The notes: generated by a model from the letters alone, not told the origin. Positions 1 to 8,187 are shown, numbered from the stretch's first letter. The stretch is 56,190 bases of DNA from PeH17 sp964414925 (GCA_964414925.1 CAYPXV010000001.1:1-56190); one strand, 5' to 3'. Made by a program: numbers and translations.

Positions 1-920
1 TTGCTGAGGAAATTGCTCGAAAAAATAAAGATTTCCTGAAAATCGGTAATAAAATAAAAAAAGAAAGAACACAAAGTGCATATTTTTCAAGCGGAAGAGA
101 AGATACAAGATTGAAATTACAAACGAGGTTGCTACGAAAATTTGATGAAGATATTTATACTAAAATATTTGAGAAATACGATTCGCCGGAAATATTAGAT
201 GTAGGTTGTGGAAACGGTGATATGATTTTTGACAGATTAAGAAATTATACGCACAGCTATCGCTTAATCGGAATTGAAAGAGATCATGTCAAACTAAGTG
301 AAGCTAAAGAAAAATACGATAGTGACACTAATTATTTCTTTTCCGGAGATGTAGAGAGCCCTGATTTCTCAGAAGAATTAAATAGCATAATGACTTCTTT
401 ACAGATTGAACAATTCGACATTATTAATGTTTCAATGCTTTTATTACATCTGAAGTCTGAATGCTCTTTGTTGAGAAAACTGAGAAGAGTCCTTAAACCA
501 GACGGAGTCATAATAGTAAAGGACATCGACGATGGCATTAATTTTGCGTACCCTGATGATGAACAAGTATTTGACAGGATATATGCAATCTGTGATAGTA
601 ACGAAACATCGGGGGAACGAAAAAATGGTCGTCAGGTTTATACAAATCTTTACAGGGCTGGATTTAGAAAAATAGAACTGTTGAAATCAGGTTTTTCTAC
701 AATTGGCTTGAATTATGAAGAAAAAGAAGAATTTTGGTCTATGTATTTTAAATTCATCCTTGGCGATATACAGTGGATGAGTAATAGATACCCCGAAAAC
801 ACAAACATCGCCGACGACTGCGAGTGGTATACGAATAACTATGATGATATTTTTGAGTTGTTCATGAGGGATGATTTTGTTTTTTCATTAGGGTTTCAAA
901 TATATACCGCACAAAAATAA
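1..920 (+). CDS. SAM-dependent methyltransferase, 5' end outside window
   Basis: Class I SAM-dependent methyltransferase of unknown substrate. The SAM-binding motif I (ILDVGCGNGDMI) lies near residue 65 of the visible part, followed by an acidic strand-2 region (GIERDH) and a post-motif hydrophobic strand (FDIINVSMLLLHL). The first in-frame TTG is at 111, but the frame is open without a stop from position 3, so the gene almost certainly begins before the window and about 305 residues are visible. The extra N-terminal part is basic and helical (EIARKNKDFLKIGNKIKKER), a possible linker from an upstream domain such as a helix-turn-helix; this is inference. The gene is followed after 18 bases by a decayed luxS. 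AT-rich composition differs from the housekeeping genes further in and suggests accessory DNA. The methyltransferase fold is clear, the substrate unknown. Confidence 0.75.
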   Translation, partial: AEEIARKNKDFLKIGNKIKKERTQSAYFSSGREDTRLKLQTRLLRKFDEDIYTKIFEKYDSPEILDVGCGNGDMIFDRLRNYTHSYRLIGIERDHVKLSEAKEKYDSDTNYFFSGDVESPDFSEELNSIMTSLQIEQFDIINVSMLLLHLKSECSLLRKLRRVLKPDGVIIVKDIDDGINFAYPDDEQVFDRIYAICDSNETSGERKNGRQVYTNLYRAGFRKIELLKSGFSTIGLNYEEKEEFWSMYFKFILGDIQWMSNRYPENTNIADDCEWYTNNYDDIFELFMRDDFVFSLGFQIYTAQK

Positions 921-938
921 ACTATCAAACAGGAGAAA

Positions 939-1419
939 ATGACAATTTTTTCATAAACCATTTGAACCTACTTCCGGGATTATATGTATCCGGAAGAGAC
1001 AGTAAAGATCGGTGCGATATTACAACTTTTGATGTGCGTATTACTGCACCTAGCTGTGAAACTGTTTTTGGCATGCCGCTCATGCATACAATTGAACATA
1101 TGTCTGCTACTTTTTAAGGAATTCAAAGTATAGGAATGAAATCATTTATTTTGGTCCGATGGGTTGCCTGACAGGGTTTTGTTTGGTGATGCTTGGTGAT
1201 TTAGTTCCGGAAGATATCTATAATTTAGCAGTTGAAATGTGTGGTTTTATTATTGAATATCATGGTAATATTCCCGGTGCTAATCCTGAATGGCGTGGCA
1301 ATTATTCAGAGCATAATTAAAACACGGCAAAGTACAATATTCGAAAATGGATAAAATCATTGATGTCTGAAAAAGATTTGTTTATCCTAAGTAAGGAGCT
1401 TAATTATGGATTTTATTAA
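939..1419 (+). pseudogene. luxS: luxS remnant (S-ribosylhomocysteine lyase), frameshifted
   Basis: Decayed LuxS, the enzyme that cleaves S-ribosylhomocysteine and yields the AI-2 precursor. A good ribosome site (aggag, 931-935) precedes ATG 939. Three pieces in different frames rebuild the family sequence: NHLNLLPGLYVSGRD, then DITTFDVRITAP and the zinc motif MHTIEHMSATF, then IYFGPMGCLTGF with the catalytic Cys, then NIPGANPEWRGNYSEHN and NTAKYNIRKWIKS. Three lesions are visible. One T appears missing from the T run at 946-951 and one from the run at 1111-1115, and TAA replaces a probable TTA at 1318-1320. The third zinc ligand, normally Cys in a DCGNY/ECGNY motif, is Arg (WRGNY). The frame closes at 1419, overlapping the next start. 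Family recognition is from memory of LuxS sequences. Confidence 0.85.
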
Positions 1420-1903
1420 GGCTAATGAAAAAGATTTTCATTTTATATACGAGATGATGCTTCGAGCAAGAGAAAAGCTTTTCTCTGAGCAAATATTTCA
1501 ATGGGATGAGCGATATCCCAAACCGGAAATGATTAAAAGTGATTTAAAAAATGGTTATACATATTTAGTAAAATTGGAAGGAAGAAATGTTGGCTTTTTC
1601 ACTTCCAATTCAATTTGTGAAGATGATGTTCATAAGGATGTTAACTGGATTTACGATGGAAACAACTGGGTAATATTACATAGGTTATGCATTGAGCCGG
1701 AATGTCAAAATGGAGGTTTAGGACAGAGGATACTTGCAAAATTCGAGGAAAAATCAGTTGACAACGGTTTTGAAAGTATTAGAATCGATGTGTTTTCAAC
1801 AAATAAAAAAGCTATTTACATTTATGAAAAGTTTAAGTATATAAGGGTTGGAGAAGCTGTTTGCGAAAGGGGACCTTTTTATATTTATGAAAAGAAACTG
1901 TAA
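1406..1903 (+). CDS. GNAT family N-acetyltransferase
   Basis: Complete 165-residue GNAT acetyltransferase that would move an acetyl group from acetyl-CoA to an amine. The acetyl-CoA-binding motif A is RLCIEPECQNGGLGQ from about residue 93, where Q-x-x-G-x-G/A is replaced by QNGGLGQ. It continues into the typical helix and the NKKAIYIYEKFKY motif B. Start ATG 1406 has an aaggag site 10 bases upstream. The start lies inside the tail of the luxS remnant. Substrate unknown; small stand-alone GNATs often act on amino acids, antibiotics or peptides. AT-rich, like the rest of this accessory stretch. Confidence 0.85.
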   Translation: MDFIKANEKDFHFIYEMMLRAREKLFSEQIFQWDERYPKPEMIKSDLKNGYTYLVKLEGRNVGFFTSNSICEDDVHKDVNWIYDGNNWVILHRLCIEPECQNGGLGQRILAKFEEKSVDNGFESIRIDVFSTNKKAIYIYEKFKYIRVGEAVCERGPFYIYEKKL

Positions 1904-3073
1904 GTTTTTTTGCTATAACGATAATTAATAATGCTTAAAAGTGATGAAAATTAACCGTGCAAGATTAACAAATGGTTATTATTAAGTTATGGGTTAGATA
2001 TAGCTACTCTTCGGGATTCTGAGCGAAAAGATGAAGTATTGAAGAATTATTTTATAAAAACGGCACTCGAGGCTTTATGAAAAAATATGATCAAACGTTA
2101 ACAAATTAGGTTGTAAATACCATAAAATGAAGGTATTTTAACATTAAATGCATCTGGAATGAGTTTAAACCTTGATCATCCATATCCATAATCAGTACAG
2201 TTGTCTATTCACTTTACATCAAGTTTTAGACAACTTTTATTTTTGATAGCTTTATTTTTTTGTTCAAATTCTCAGCTTATTTCTGCATGAGCATAGAACG
2301 ATTACCGACGAGGATATTCAATTTGCTGAAGCCCCGATCAACAACCATCCCGGGAAGTGACCTGGGCGGAAAACTCTGCGGCATTTTTGGTGAAAGCGCT
2401 ATATCTAGTCGATTTATGACATTCTTGATTTATTTAGCTTTATCACATTTGCTTTCGATAATCAGCATTATTTTTAAATATACATTTGTATTTTTCAATG
2501 TAGCCCACATTCCAATTATCCGTTTGTATACTCATTTCTATAACTTCTGAAGGTGCACAAAATGAGGTCAGAGAAGCCATACGGCTGATCTGCGTGCCGG
2601 TTGATTAATCATAGAACTTTTCATAAGAATCTTCCCATGTCATAAACGTCACCGATTATTTTATTACTCTAGCAAAAAGCTCAATGGCTATCCACTATAT
2701 CGTGGATGACATCTCAGGCACAAACCTCGCACAAAATTTTAATCCAGGAATTTATTTTAAAATTTTGTAATATCATTTAATCCTTCTTTACAGTGTTTTT
2801 ATCTACATGACAATAAAATGACGAAAGTTTTACGTCAGAACGCCATCGTTTTTTAACGCTAAGTTCATTTGACTTTTGGGATGTTATGGGTAAAATAAAA
2901 TCATAGCATTGATAAATGAGATGCAAAAGGGTAACAAGGAGGAATGAAAGCAAAAGCGGTGAAATAAAAAATGATCTCTCTGGAAATATTATTTACTTGA
3001 TTCCGAGCCTAAGGGTTTGGAATCAAGGCGATCTAAATGTAAGTGTATGAGGAATGTTGATGGGGGGCAAAGG
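1904..3073. other. Eroded region without an intact gene
   Basis: About 1.2 kb with no convincing open gene. Short in-frame pieces suggest decayed coding DNA. One runs 1955-2080 and reads WLLLSYGLDIATLRDSERKD and on, unrecognised. One runs 2500-2610 (EGAQNEVREAIRLICVPVD then stop), unrecognised. One runs 2627-2769 and reads SHVINVTDYF, then SSMAIHYIVDD, which resembles the His-containing strand of N-acetylmuramoyl-L-alanine amidase (Amidase_2). The amidase reading is a weak guess. The 96-residue ORF at 2260-2550 has no ribosome site and no family look. A hairpin with a T tail sits at 2199-2245. Confidence 0.5.
2199..2245 (+). terminator. Possible rho-independent terminator in eroded region
   Basis: AGTTGTCT (2199-2206) pairs with AGACAACT (2228-2235) and is followed by ttttattttt. 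The loop is long (21 bases) and the stem AT-rich, so this could also be a relic of a mobile-element end. Confidence 0.35.
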
Positions 3074-3190
3074 ATGAAACAATTATTTCTTGTATTATTG
3101 ATTATAATGACGCTGCTTCTAACAAGCGTAGGATGCAGCCATATGGGTGAGGAAATCACGAACCCGCCCAGAGTGAATATAGTAGGTTAG
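3074..3190 (+). CDS. 38-residue mini-lipoprotein (or truncated binding protein)
   Basis: Short ORF with a full lipoprotein signal peptide: MKQ, a hydrophobic core LFLVLLIIMTLLL, and a lipobox ending TSVGC with the lipidated Cys at residue 21. Only 17 residues follow (SHMGEEITNPPRVNIVG). A G-rich ribosome site (3062-3067) precedes ATG 3074, and a terminator lies 45 bases after the stop. Two readings fit. It may be a genuine small entericidin-like lipoprotein. Or it may be the stump of the substrate-binding lipoprotein that should accompany the ABC ATPase and permease just downstream, which has no binding protein in this window. No further binding-protein sequence is visible between here and the ATPase, which favours a small gene or an old deletion. 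Confidence 0.55.
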   Translation: MKQLFLVLLIIMTLLLTSVGCSHMGEEITNPPRVNIVG

Positions 3191-3233
3191 CTCGATTCAG
3201 GGCAAATATGACGCACATAAAATAAAAACACCG

Positions 3234-3264
3234 AAATCCATCTCTTATTGGGGTGGATTTTTTT
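3234..3264 (+). terminator. Rho-independent terminator after mini-lipoprotein
   Basis: aaatccatc (3234-3242) pairs with ggtggattt (3252-3260, one G-U pair) and is followed by a T run. It separates the mini-lipoprotein from the ABC genes, which start about 80 bases later. Confidence 0.65.
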
Positions 3265-3340
3265 GCAATGAGCGTTAATATGTACACCCTTTTTATCCGA
3301 ATTGAATACGGTAAAAGTAAAGTTTGCTTTTGGAGGGAGT

Positions 3341-4090
3341 ATGGACAAAGTTATTGCACGCCTGAAAGATGTAACGCTAAAATACCATGAACCGCAGGCG
3401 GAAACGGAAGCGGTGAAACAAATTAACATAGAATTTGCCAAGGGCAGCTTTACTGCGCTTGTCGGGCCGTCGGGATGCGGCAAAACAACCATTTTATCAA
3501 TGCTGGCAGGAATAATAAGACCTTCAAGCGGAGAGGTTGAAGTATTTACGGACACGGGGTACATGCTTCAAAGGGATAACCTGTTAAGCTGGAGAAACAT
3601 CGAATCGAACGTTCTGTTGGGACTTGAAATAAAACATATTTTAACTAATAAGACAAAGGAATATGCAAATGAACTGCTCAAAAGATATGGACTTGAGGAT
3701 TTCAAAAGGCTTTATCCGCATCAGCTTTCCGGAGGAATGCGGCAGAAGGCAGCATTAATCAGAACATTGGTGTTAAAACCCGGTCTGTTGCTGCTCGATG
3801 AACCGTTTTCGGCATTGGACTATCAAACCAGATTGCTGCTTGCGGATGAAGTGCATGAGATTATACGCAATGAGGGCTGTTCTGCCGTTTTGGTGACTCA
3901 TGATATCTCTGAGGCAATAAGTATGTGCGATAGGGTAATAGTTCTATCATCACGCCCTGCACATATCATGAACGACGTTGTAATTGAATTGACGGAGAAA
4001 ACACCGCTAAAACGGAGAAATGAAATCGGTTTCAAAGATTATTTCAATATCATATGGAAGGAGATGATAAAAAATGAGCAATTTATCTGA
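3341..4090 (+). CDS. ABC importer ATPase, nitrate/sulfonate/taurine type
   Basis: ATP-binding subunit (249 residues) of an SsuB/TauB/NrtD-type importer that powers uptake of a small anion or thiamine precursor. Walker A GPSGCGKTT is at residues 42-50, the signature LSGGMRQ near 131, Walker B LLLLDEP near 150 and the H-loop THD near 187. A Q-loop lies in YMLQRDNLLSWRN. An earlier TTG at 3302 exists, but ATG 3341 has a ggaggg site directly upstream and aligns with the usual family start. It overlaps the permease by 17 bases, so the two are translationally coupled. The partner substrate-binding protein is missing unless the 38-residue lipoprotein upstream is its remnant. Confidence 0.88.
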   Translation: MDKVIARLKDVTLKYHEPQAETEAVKQINIEFAKGSFTALVGPSGCGKTTILSMLAGIIRPSSGEVEVFTDTGYMLQRDNLLSWRNIESNVLLGLEIKHILTNKTKEYANELLKRYGLEDFKRLYPHQLSGGMRQKAALIRTLVLKPGLLLLDEPFSALDYQTRLLLADEVHEIIRNEGCSAVLVTHDISEAISMCDRVIVLSSRPAHIMNDVVIELTEKTPLKRRNEIGFKDYFNIIWKEMIKNEQFI

Positions 4091-4895
4091 AAAAGCCTTT
4101 TCACCGGAGCATTTGATGTATCTCGGAAAATTAAAACGACACAAGCATTTTGTTACATTCATGCAAATATTGCTGTTAATTTTGTTTCTGGGACTATGGG
4201 AACTGCTTGGAAGACTTGACATAATCAATACCTTTATTTTTTCAAGTCCGAGTAGAATCATTTCAACGATTGTAAGACTATATAAGGACGGAGAGCTGTT
4301 TGTTCACATCGGTGTTACGCTTTATGAAACGGTTGTCGGCTTTATAATAGGCACAATAGGAGGAACATTGATTGCGGTAGTCCTGTGGTGGAGTAAGACG
4401 CTTGCTCAAATACTTGACCCGTATATGGTGGTGTTGAATGCTTTGCCCAAAATAGCATTGGGCCCGATATTGATAGTGTGGGTCGGTGCGGGGGTAACGT
4501 CTATAATAGTTATGGCATTTCTTGTATCGATAATCGTAACGGTGGTAACTGTATTGACGGGATTTACCGAAATATCGGGGGACAATGAACTTTTGATGAA
4601 AACCTTGGGCGCAAACCGATTGCAGGTCTTTATAAAGGTAGTTTTGCCTGCTTCCGCACCGACGATAATGAGTGCATTAAAGTTAAGCGTGGGAATGAGC
4701 TGGGTCGGAGTCATAGTCGGAGAGTACCTGGTTTCAAAATCAGGGCTGGGGTATTTGATTGTGTACGGAGGACAGGTCTTTAAACTCGATTTGGTAATGG
4801 CATCGATAGCCATATTGTGTGTATTGGCTGCGCTTATGTATAAATCGGTTGCTAAATTCGAAAAAATAATTTCAAAAAAGATAGGTAGGGAATAA
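4074..4895 (+). CDS. ABC importer permease, SsuC/TauC type
   Basis: Membrane subunit (273 residues) of the importer, BPD_transp_1 family. About six membrane segments are visible, starting with FVTFMQILLLILFLGLWELL near residue 25. The cytoplasmic EAA loop, which docks on the ATPase, is recognisable in LLMKTLGANRLQVFIKVVLP near residues 175-200, followed by the family's WVGVIVGEYL. The ribosome site is aaggag inside the ATPase gene, with ATG 4074. No gene for a soluble binding protein follows; the next gene is sigG. Substrate cannot be told from sequence (sulfonate, nitrate and pyrimidine precursors are all possible for the family). Confidence 0.88.
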   Translation: MSNLSEKAFSPEHLMYLGKLKRHKHFVTFMQILLLILFLGLWELLGRLDIINTFIFSSPSRIISTIVRLYKDGELFVHIGVTLYETVVGFIIGTIGGTLIAVVLWWSKTLAQILDPYMVVLNALPKIALGPILIVWVGAGVTSIIVMAFLVSIIVTVVTVLTGFTEISGDNELLMKTLGANRLQVFIKVVLPASAPTIMSALKLSVGMSWVGVIVGEYLVSKSGLGYLIVYGGQVFKLDLVMASIAILCVLAALMYKSVAKFEKIISKKIGRE

Positions 4896-5002
4896 TAAAA
4901 ATTCAGTCGCCAAAACCAGACCTAAACAGTTCTTTTTCGTCAGCATAAAATATGGCGTTTTGAGCCATAACAAAAGCATACGACGAAAGGAAAACGGAAG
5001 CT

Positions 5003-5776
5003 ATGGCATTGAATAAGGTAGAAATATGCGGAATCGATACGAACACCCTCCCGAAACTTAATTATAAGGAAAGTCTCGATCTGCTTATACAGGCGAAAAC
5101 GGGGGATGCCGAGGCAAGGGAAACGTTTCTGATGGGAAATTTAAGGCTCGTTCTCAGTGTCATACAACGCTTTACAAATAGGGGAGAACAGCTTGATGAC
5201 CTGTTTCAAGTGGGATGTATAGGCTTGATAAAGGCATATGAAAACTTTGATATGAGTCATAATGTTCGTTTCTCTACATATGCCGTTCCCATGATTATAG
5301 GTGAAATAAGACGCTACCTCAGAGACAACAGTCCCATAAGAGTTACAAGGTCAATGCGTGATACGGCATACCATGCCATGCAGATACGCAACCGCCTGAT
5401 GGACGAAAAAGGGGATGAGCCGAAACTTGATGAGGTTGCAAAGGAAATGGGGATACCCGTTTGCGATGTGGTATTCGCACTTGATGCAATAAGCGATCCG
5501 ATATCGCTTCAAGAACCCGTATTCCGAGATGACGGCGATGCGGTGTATGTCGAAGACCAGTTGAAGGACGAAAGTGTGGACTGTGATAAATGGCTTGATG
5601 ATATTGCGATAAATTCGGGACTTATGCGCCTGAATGAACGTGAAAGAAGGATTTTGTCGTTGAGATTTTTTGCGGGGAAAACGCAAACCGAGGTTGCAAA
5701 CGAAATCGGGATAAGTCAGGCTCAAGTTTCGAGATTGGAGAAATCGGCACTCATTCATATGCGAAAATTTCTATAA
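5003..5776 (+). CDS. sigG: Sporulation sigma factor G
   Basis: Forespore-specific RNA polymerase sigma factor, 257 residues, the normal length. The N-terminus NKVEICGIDTNTLPKL is the family hallmark. Region 2 (DDLFQVGCIGLIKAYENFD, about residues 65-83, then VRFSTYAVPMIIGEIRRYLR) binds the core enzyme and the -10 element. The C-terminal helix-turn-helix (KTQTEVANEIGISQAQVSRLE, about 228-249) reads the -35 element. In many Clostridia sigG follows spoIIGA and sigE; here it stands alone, after an ABC importer. ATG 5003 is preceded by gaaagg. Its presence, with the SipL-like gene at 15.9 kb, indicates a spore former. Confidence 0.93.
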   Translation: MALNKVEICGIDTNTLPKLNYKESLDLLIQAKTGDAEARETFLMGNLRLVLSVIQRFTNRGEQLDDLFQVGCIGLIKAYENFDMSHNVRFSTYAVPMIIGEIRRYLRDNSPIRVTRSMRDTAYHAMQIRNRLMDEKGDEPKLDEVAKEMGIPVCDVVFALDAISDPISLQEPVFRDDGDAVYVEDQLKDESVDCDKWLDDIAINSGLMRLNERERRILSLRFFAGKTQTEVANEIGISQAQVSRLEKSALIHMRKFL

Positions 5777-5908
5777 TTAAATAGATTTAAGAATGTAAAC
5801 CTTGTTTGATAAAGAAAAAAACAGGCGGTATTAATCTGTATTTGGCACTGATAATCAAAAACGGGAAATACATTTTAGAAAATTTTTAAAAAAATTTAGA
5901 AATACCTA

Positions 5909-5937
5909 TTGCAAAATTTTTAAAAATAGTGTAGAAT
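5909..5937 (+). promoter_or_regulatory. Sigma-A promoter of the BlaI-like gene
   Basis: TTGCAA (5909-5914), 17-base spacer, TAGAAT (5932-5937), about 30 bases before the start codon. The upstream stretch is very AT-rich, like an UP element. Confidence 0.7.
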
Positions 5938-5967
5938 ATTATAAAATAATTCCGGAGAGGTATTAAT

Positions 5968-6339
5968 ATGATTACTAAAGATGTTTCCCCCGCTGAGCTT
6001 GAAATCATGCAGATTGTTTGGAAAGCCGGCAAACCCGTCACTGTTACCGAGATATGGCAGTCGATAAAGGGTCATGATTGGACCTATCAGACGGTTCAGA
6101 CCTTCGTAAACCGTCTGCGCATGAAGGGCTATATCGACGTAATAAGCAAGCGTGTCCGTTCATTCGAATACGTTCCCTGCCTTACCCGTGCCGAGTACAT
6201 CGCCGAAAGTCGCGGTATGCTTCTTGATGGCGGCAAGGGCGCAACCGTTGCCGATTTGATCAAGGCACTCAAAAACGCAGGTCGCTTGAATCGTCAGGAT
6301 ATGATCCAGATCGGCGAACTCGTTTCAAAGTTCCGTTAA
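5968..6339 (+). CDS. BlaI/MecI/CopY family transcriptional repressor
   Basis: A 123-residue winged-helix repressor. The N-terminal half carries the DNA-binding domain (SPAELEIMQIVWKAGKPVTV, then WTYQTVQTFVNRLRMKGYI), and the C-terminal half would dimerise. In the classical bla/mec systems a membrane protease-receptor (BlaR1/MecR1) next door inactivates the repressor; no such gene is present here, so another signal, or a distant receptor, must be involved. It is monocistronic: its own promoter (5909-5937), a cggagagg ribosome site and a terminator at 6462-6497. GC content is close to that of the neighbours. Confidence 0.85.
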   Translation: MITKDVSPAELEIMQIVWKAGKPVTVTEIWQSIKGHDWTYQTVQTFVNRLRMKGYIDVISKRVRSFEYVPCLTRAEYIAESRGMLLDGGKGATVADLIKALKNAGRLNRQDMIQIGELVSKFR

Positions 6340-6461
6340 TCGAGGAAATTAAGCCGACGAATGGTTTGTACATTGTCGGTCAGGGTGTGTGATTATCAAT
6401 ATCGGAAACAGGTTTCATAATTGAAAATCAAAACCGACTTAGGTAATTGCGAAAAAATATC

Positions 6462-6497
6462 AGACTGAATTGAGTAAATGCTCATTCAGTCTTTTCT
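6462..6497 (+). terminator. Rho-independent terminator of the BlaI-like gene
   Basis: agactgaat-t-gag pairs with ctc-attcagtct around the loop taaatg, with one bulged T, then ttttctt. The 240 bases between this gene and the next hold only this hairpin and a promoter. Confidence 0.7.
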
Positions 6498-6537
6498 TAT
6501 TCAATAAAAGCTGCGGCATAATAGATAAAATTCGCTC

Positions 6538-6566
6538 TTGATAGAGCGACGGTTGTTTGATATAAT
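6538..6566 (+). promoter_or_regulatory. Sigma-A promoter of TSCPD/SpoU operon
   Basis: TTGATA (6538-6543), 17-base spacer, TATAAT (6561-6566), 32 bases before the ATG at 6599. Confidence 0.8.
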
Positions 6567-6598
6567 GTTAGCAGAAAAACATCATGAGGAGATTAATA

Positions 6599-6847
6599 AT
6601 GCATTATACATATAAAACCAACGGAACATGTTCTTCCGTAATAGACTTTGATATCGTAGACGGTAAGCTGCACAACATAGTTTATACCGGCGGTTGCAAC
6701 GGAAATTTGAAGGCAATCGGTTCTATACTGGAAGGCGCAGATGCTGATTTTGCAGTTGAAAGACTTAGCGGTATACGTTGCGGATTCAAAGATACATCTT
6801 GCGGCGATCAGCTTGCAAGAGCGATAAAGCAAGCCATTAACAAATAA
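6599..6847 (+). CDS. TSCPD domain protein (TIGR03905 type)
   Basis: An 82-residue protein of the small TSCPD family, with a stretch related to the C-terminus of some ribonucleotide reductases. Visible Cys-containing motifs are YTGGCNGNLKAIG near residue 37 and the closing GFKDTSCGDQLARAI. Function unknown; the conserved cysteines suggest metal binding. ATG 6599 was chosen because gaggag lies 7 bases upstream; an in-frame ATG at 6584 has no such site. One base separates it from the rRNA methyltransferase, so both are on one transcript. Confidence 0.82.
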   Translation: MHYTYKTNGTCSSVIDFDIVDGKLHNIVYTGGCNGNLKAIGSILEGADADFAVERLSGIRCGFKDTSCGDQLARAIKQAINK

Positions 6848-6848
6848 A

Positions 6849-7619
6849 ATGACTATAACGAGTACCAAAAACGAACTCGTAAAATTCATGCGTTCGCTGA
6901 AACAGCGAAGCGTTAGGCGTGAGTCGGGACTTCATCTTATCGAAGGTGAACGTCTCGTGTTTGATGTACTCGAAAACGGCATAGTGCCCGAGGTTATTGT
7001 TGTCGATGAAAAAAAGACCGAATTTATAAACAGGCTTGACGGCTTAGGATGTAAATATTTAACGGCAACTTCCAATGTAATCGATGCAATTTCGGATACG
7101 ACAACGCCCCAGGGCATTGTTGCCGAAATTAAAACTCCGATGAGGGATATGCCGACAAATTGGGATGACGGAATGTACATCGCCCTGGATGCACTGCAAG
7201 AACCGGGCAATCTGGGCACTGTAATACGAACAGCCGATGCAATGGGTGCAATGGGAATTATTCTCGGAAAGGGATGTACCGATCCGTTTTCACCCAAAAC
7301 ATTGCGCAGCGCAATGGGTAGCAGCTACCGTGTTCCCATTTACGAGGCGGAATTGGAAACGCTTATTCCTTCCCTCAAGCAGCAGGGATTTTTGGCGATA
7401 TGCGGTCATTTAAAAGGTGAGGTTTGTGTTCCGCAGATAAATGATAAAAAACGAGTGATGATTGTTATCGGTAACGAGGCAAACGGCGTAAGCGATGCCG
7501 TTGCGAACTGCTGCGATAAAATCTGCTTGCCAATGTTCGGTAACGCCGAAAGCCTCAATGCTGCGGTTGCTGCGTCGATAATGATGTTTACTGTCGCCAT
7601 GCAGCTTCATAATCGATAA
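6849..7619 (+). CDS. SpoU/TrmH family RNA 2'-O-methyltransferase
   Basis: A 256-residue SPOUT-class RNA ribose methyltransferase, the type usually annotated as RlmB-like 23S rRNA methyltransferase. An N-terminal substrate-binding domain (about residues 1-95) precedes the catalytic knot domain with all three SpoU motifs: DALQEPGNLGTVIRTADA near 115-132, IVIGNEANGVSD near 200, and LPMFGNAESLNAAVAA near 226. SAM binds in the trefoil knot. It starts one base after the TSCPD gene. The exact RNA target cannot be told from sequence. Confidence 0.88.
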   Translation: MTITSTKNELVKFMRSLKQRSVRRESGLHLIEGERLVFDVLENGIVPEVIVVDEKKTEFINRLDGLGCKYLTATSNVIDAISDTTTPQGIVAEIKTPMRDMPTNWDDGMYIALDALQEPGNLGTVIRTADAMGAMGIILGKGCTDPFSPKTLRSAMGSSYRVPIYEAELETLIPSLKQQGFLAICGHLKGEVCVPQINDKKRVMIVIGNEANGVSDAVANCCDKICLPMFGNAESLNAAVAASIMMFTVAMQLHNR

Positions 7620-7633
7620 CAGAGGAGAAAAGT

Positions 7634-8176
7634 ATGGGTGCTAAAAAGAACTGTATGCTCTCCGAAGCAATCGTCAAAACCGCATACGCTCTGTTTGCGG
7701 AAAAAGGTGTGTATTCAATAAGCCTTGCGGATATAGCTTCTTCATGCCAAATATCAAAGGGTACGCTTTATTATTATTACCCCGACAGGGAATTGTTGGT
7801 GCTGGAATGTGCCCAAAGATGCGTTAAGAGCCTGAACGATAACGTTATTTTATGGCTTGAGGATATGTCCTCCGATATGACGCTGAAAGATGTCTACATT
7901 GCGCTGTCGGAAGTGTTTGCGTGTGAAAGTGAGGACGTTAAACTCTTAATGAACTTATTTAATTATAAAGGAGAACAAGTCAGTAAGCTTATAAATCAGA
8001 CCCTGTCCCAGTGGAATATCATGCTTGAAGTTGCAGCACTGCGGCTGCACGGTGGGGATTCCGAAAAATTTACCGTGCAAGCCCCGATTTTAATCTATAC
8101 ATTAATAGGTGCTGCAAGTCTTGGTGCAGATGCCAAGGTGCGAAAAGATATGGTTGACAGACTGTTATCACAATGA
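7634..8176 (+). CDS. TetR/AcrR family regulator
   Basis: A 180-residue TetR-type regulator. The DNA-binding domain is at residues 8-55 (IVKTAYALFAEKGVYSISLA, then CQISKGTLYYYYPDRELL), and the rest is a helical ligand-binding domain that would control a target gene or itself. A gaggag site precedes ATG 7634, 14 bases after the methyltransferase stop. Its stop overlaps the possible upstream ATG of the dCMP deaminase gene, so it belongs to the same transcript. Ligand and target unknown. Confidence 0.87.
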   Translation: MGAKKNCMLSEAIVKTAYALFAEKGVYSISLADIASSCQISKGTLYYYYPDRELLVLECAQRCVKSLNDNVILWLEDMSSDMTLKDVYIALSEVFACESEDVKLLMNLFNYKGEQVSKLINQTLSQWNIMLEVAALRLHGGDSEKFTVQAPILIYTLIGAASLGADAKVRKDMVDRLLSQ

Positions 8177-8187
8177 GAGGAACGGAT

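Noticed and set aside
2260..2550. 96-residue plus-strand ORF in the eroded region
   Set aside because: No ribosome site, no family resemblance, and it lies among stop-filled remnants of other frames.
4896..5002. Sporulation-type (SigF) promoter before sigG
   Set aside because: A GCATA box is present, but no convincing -10 partner at the right distance.
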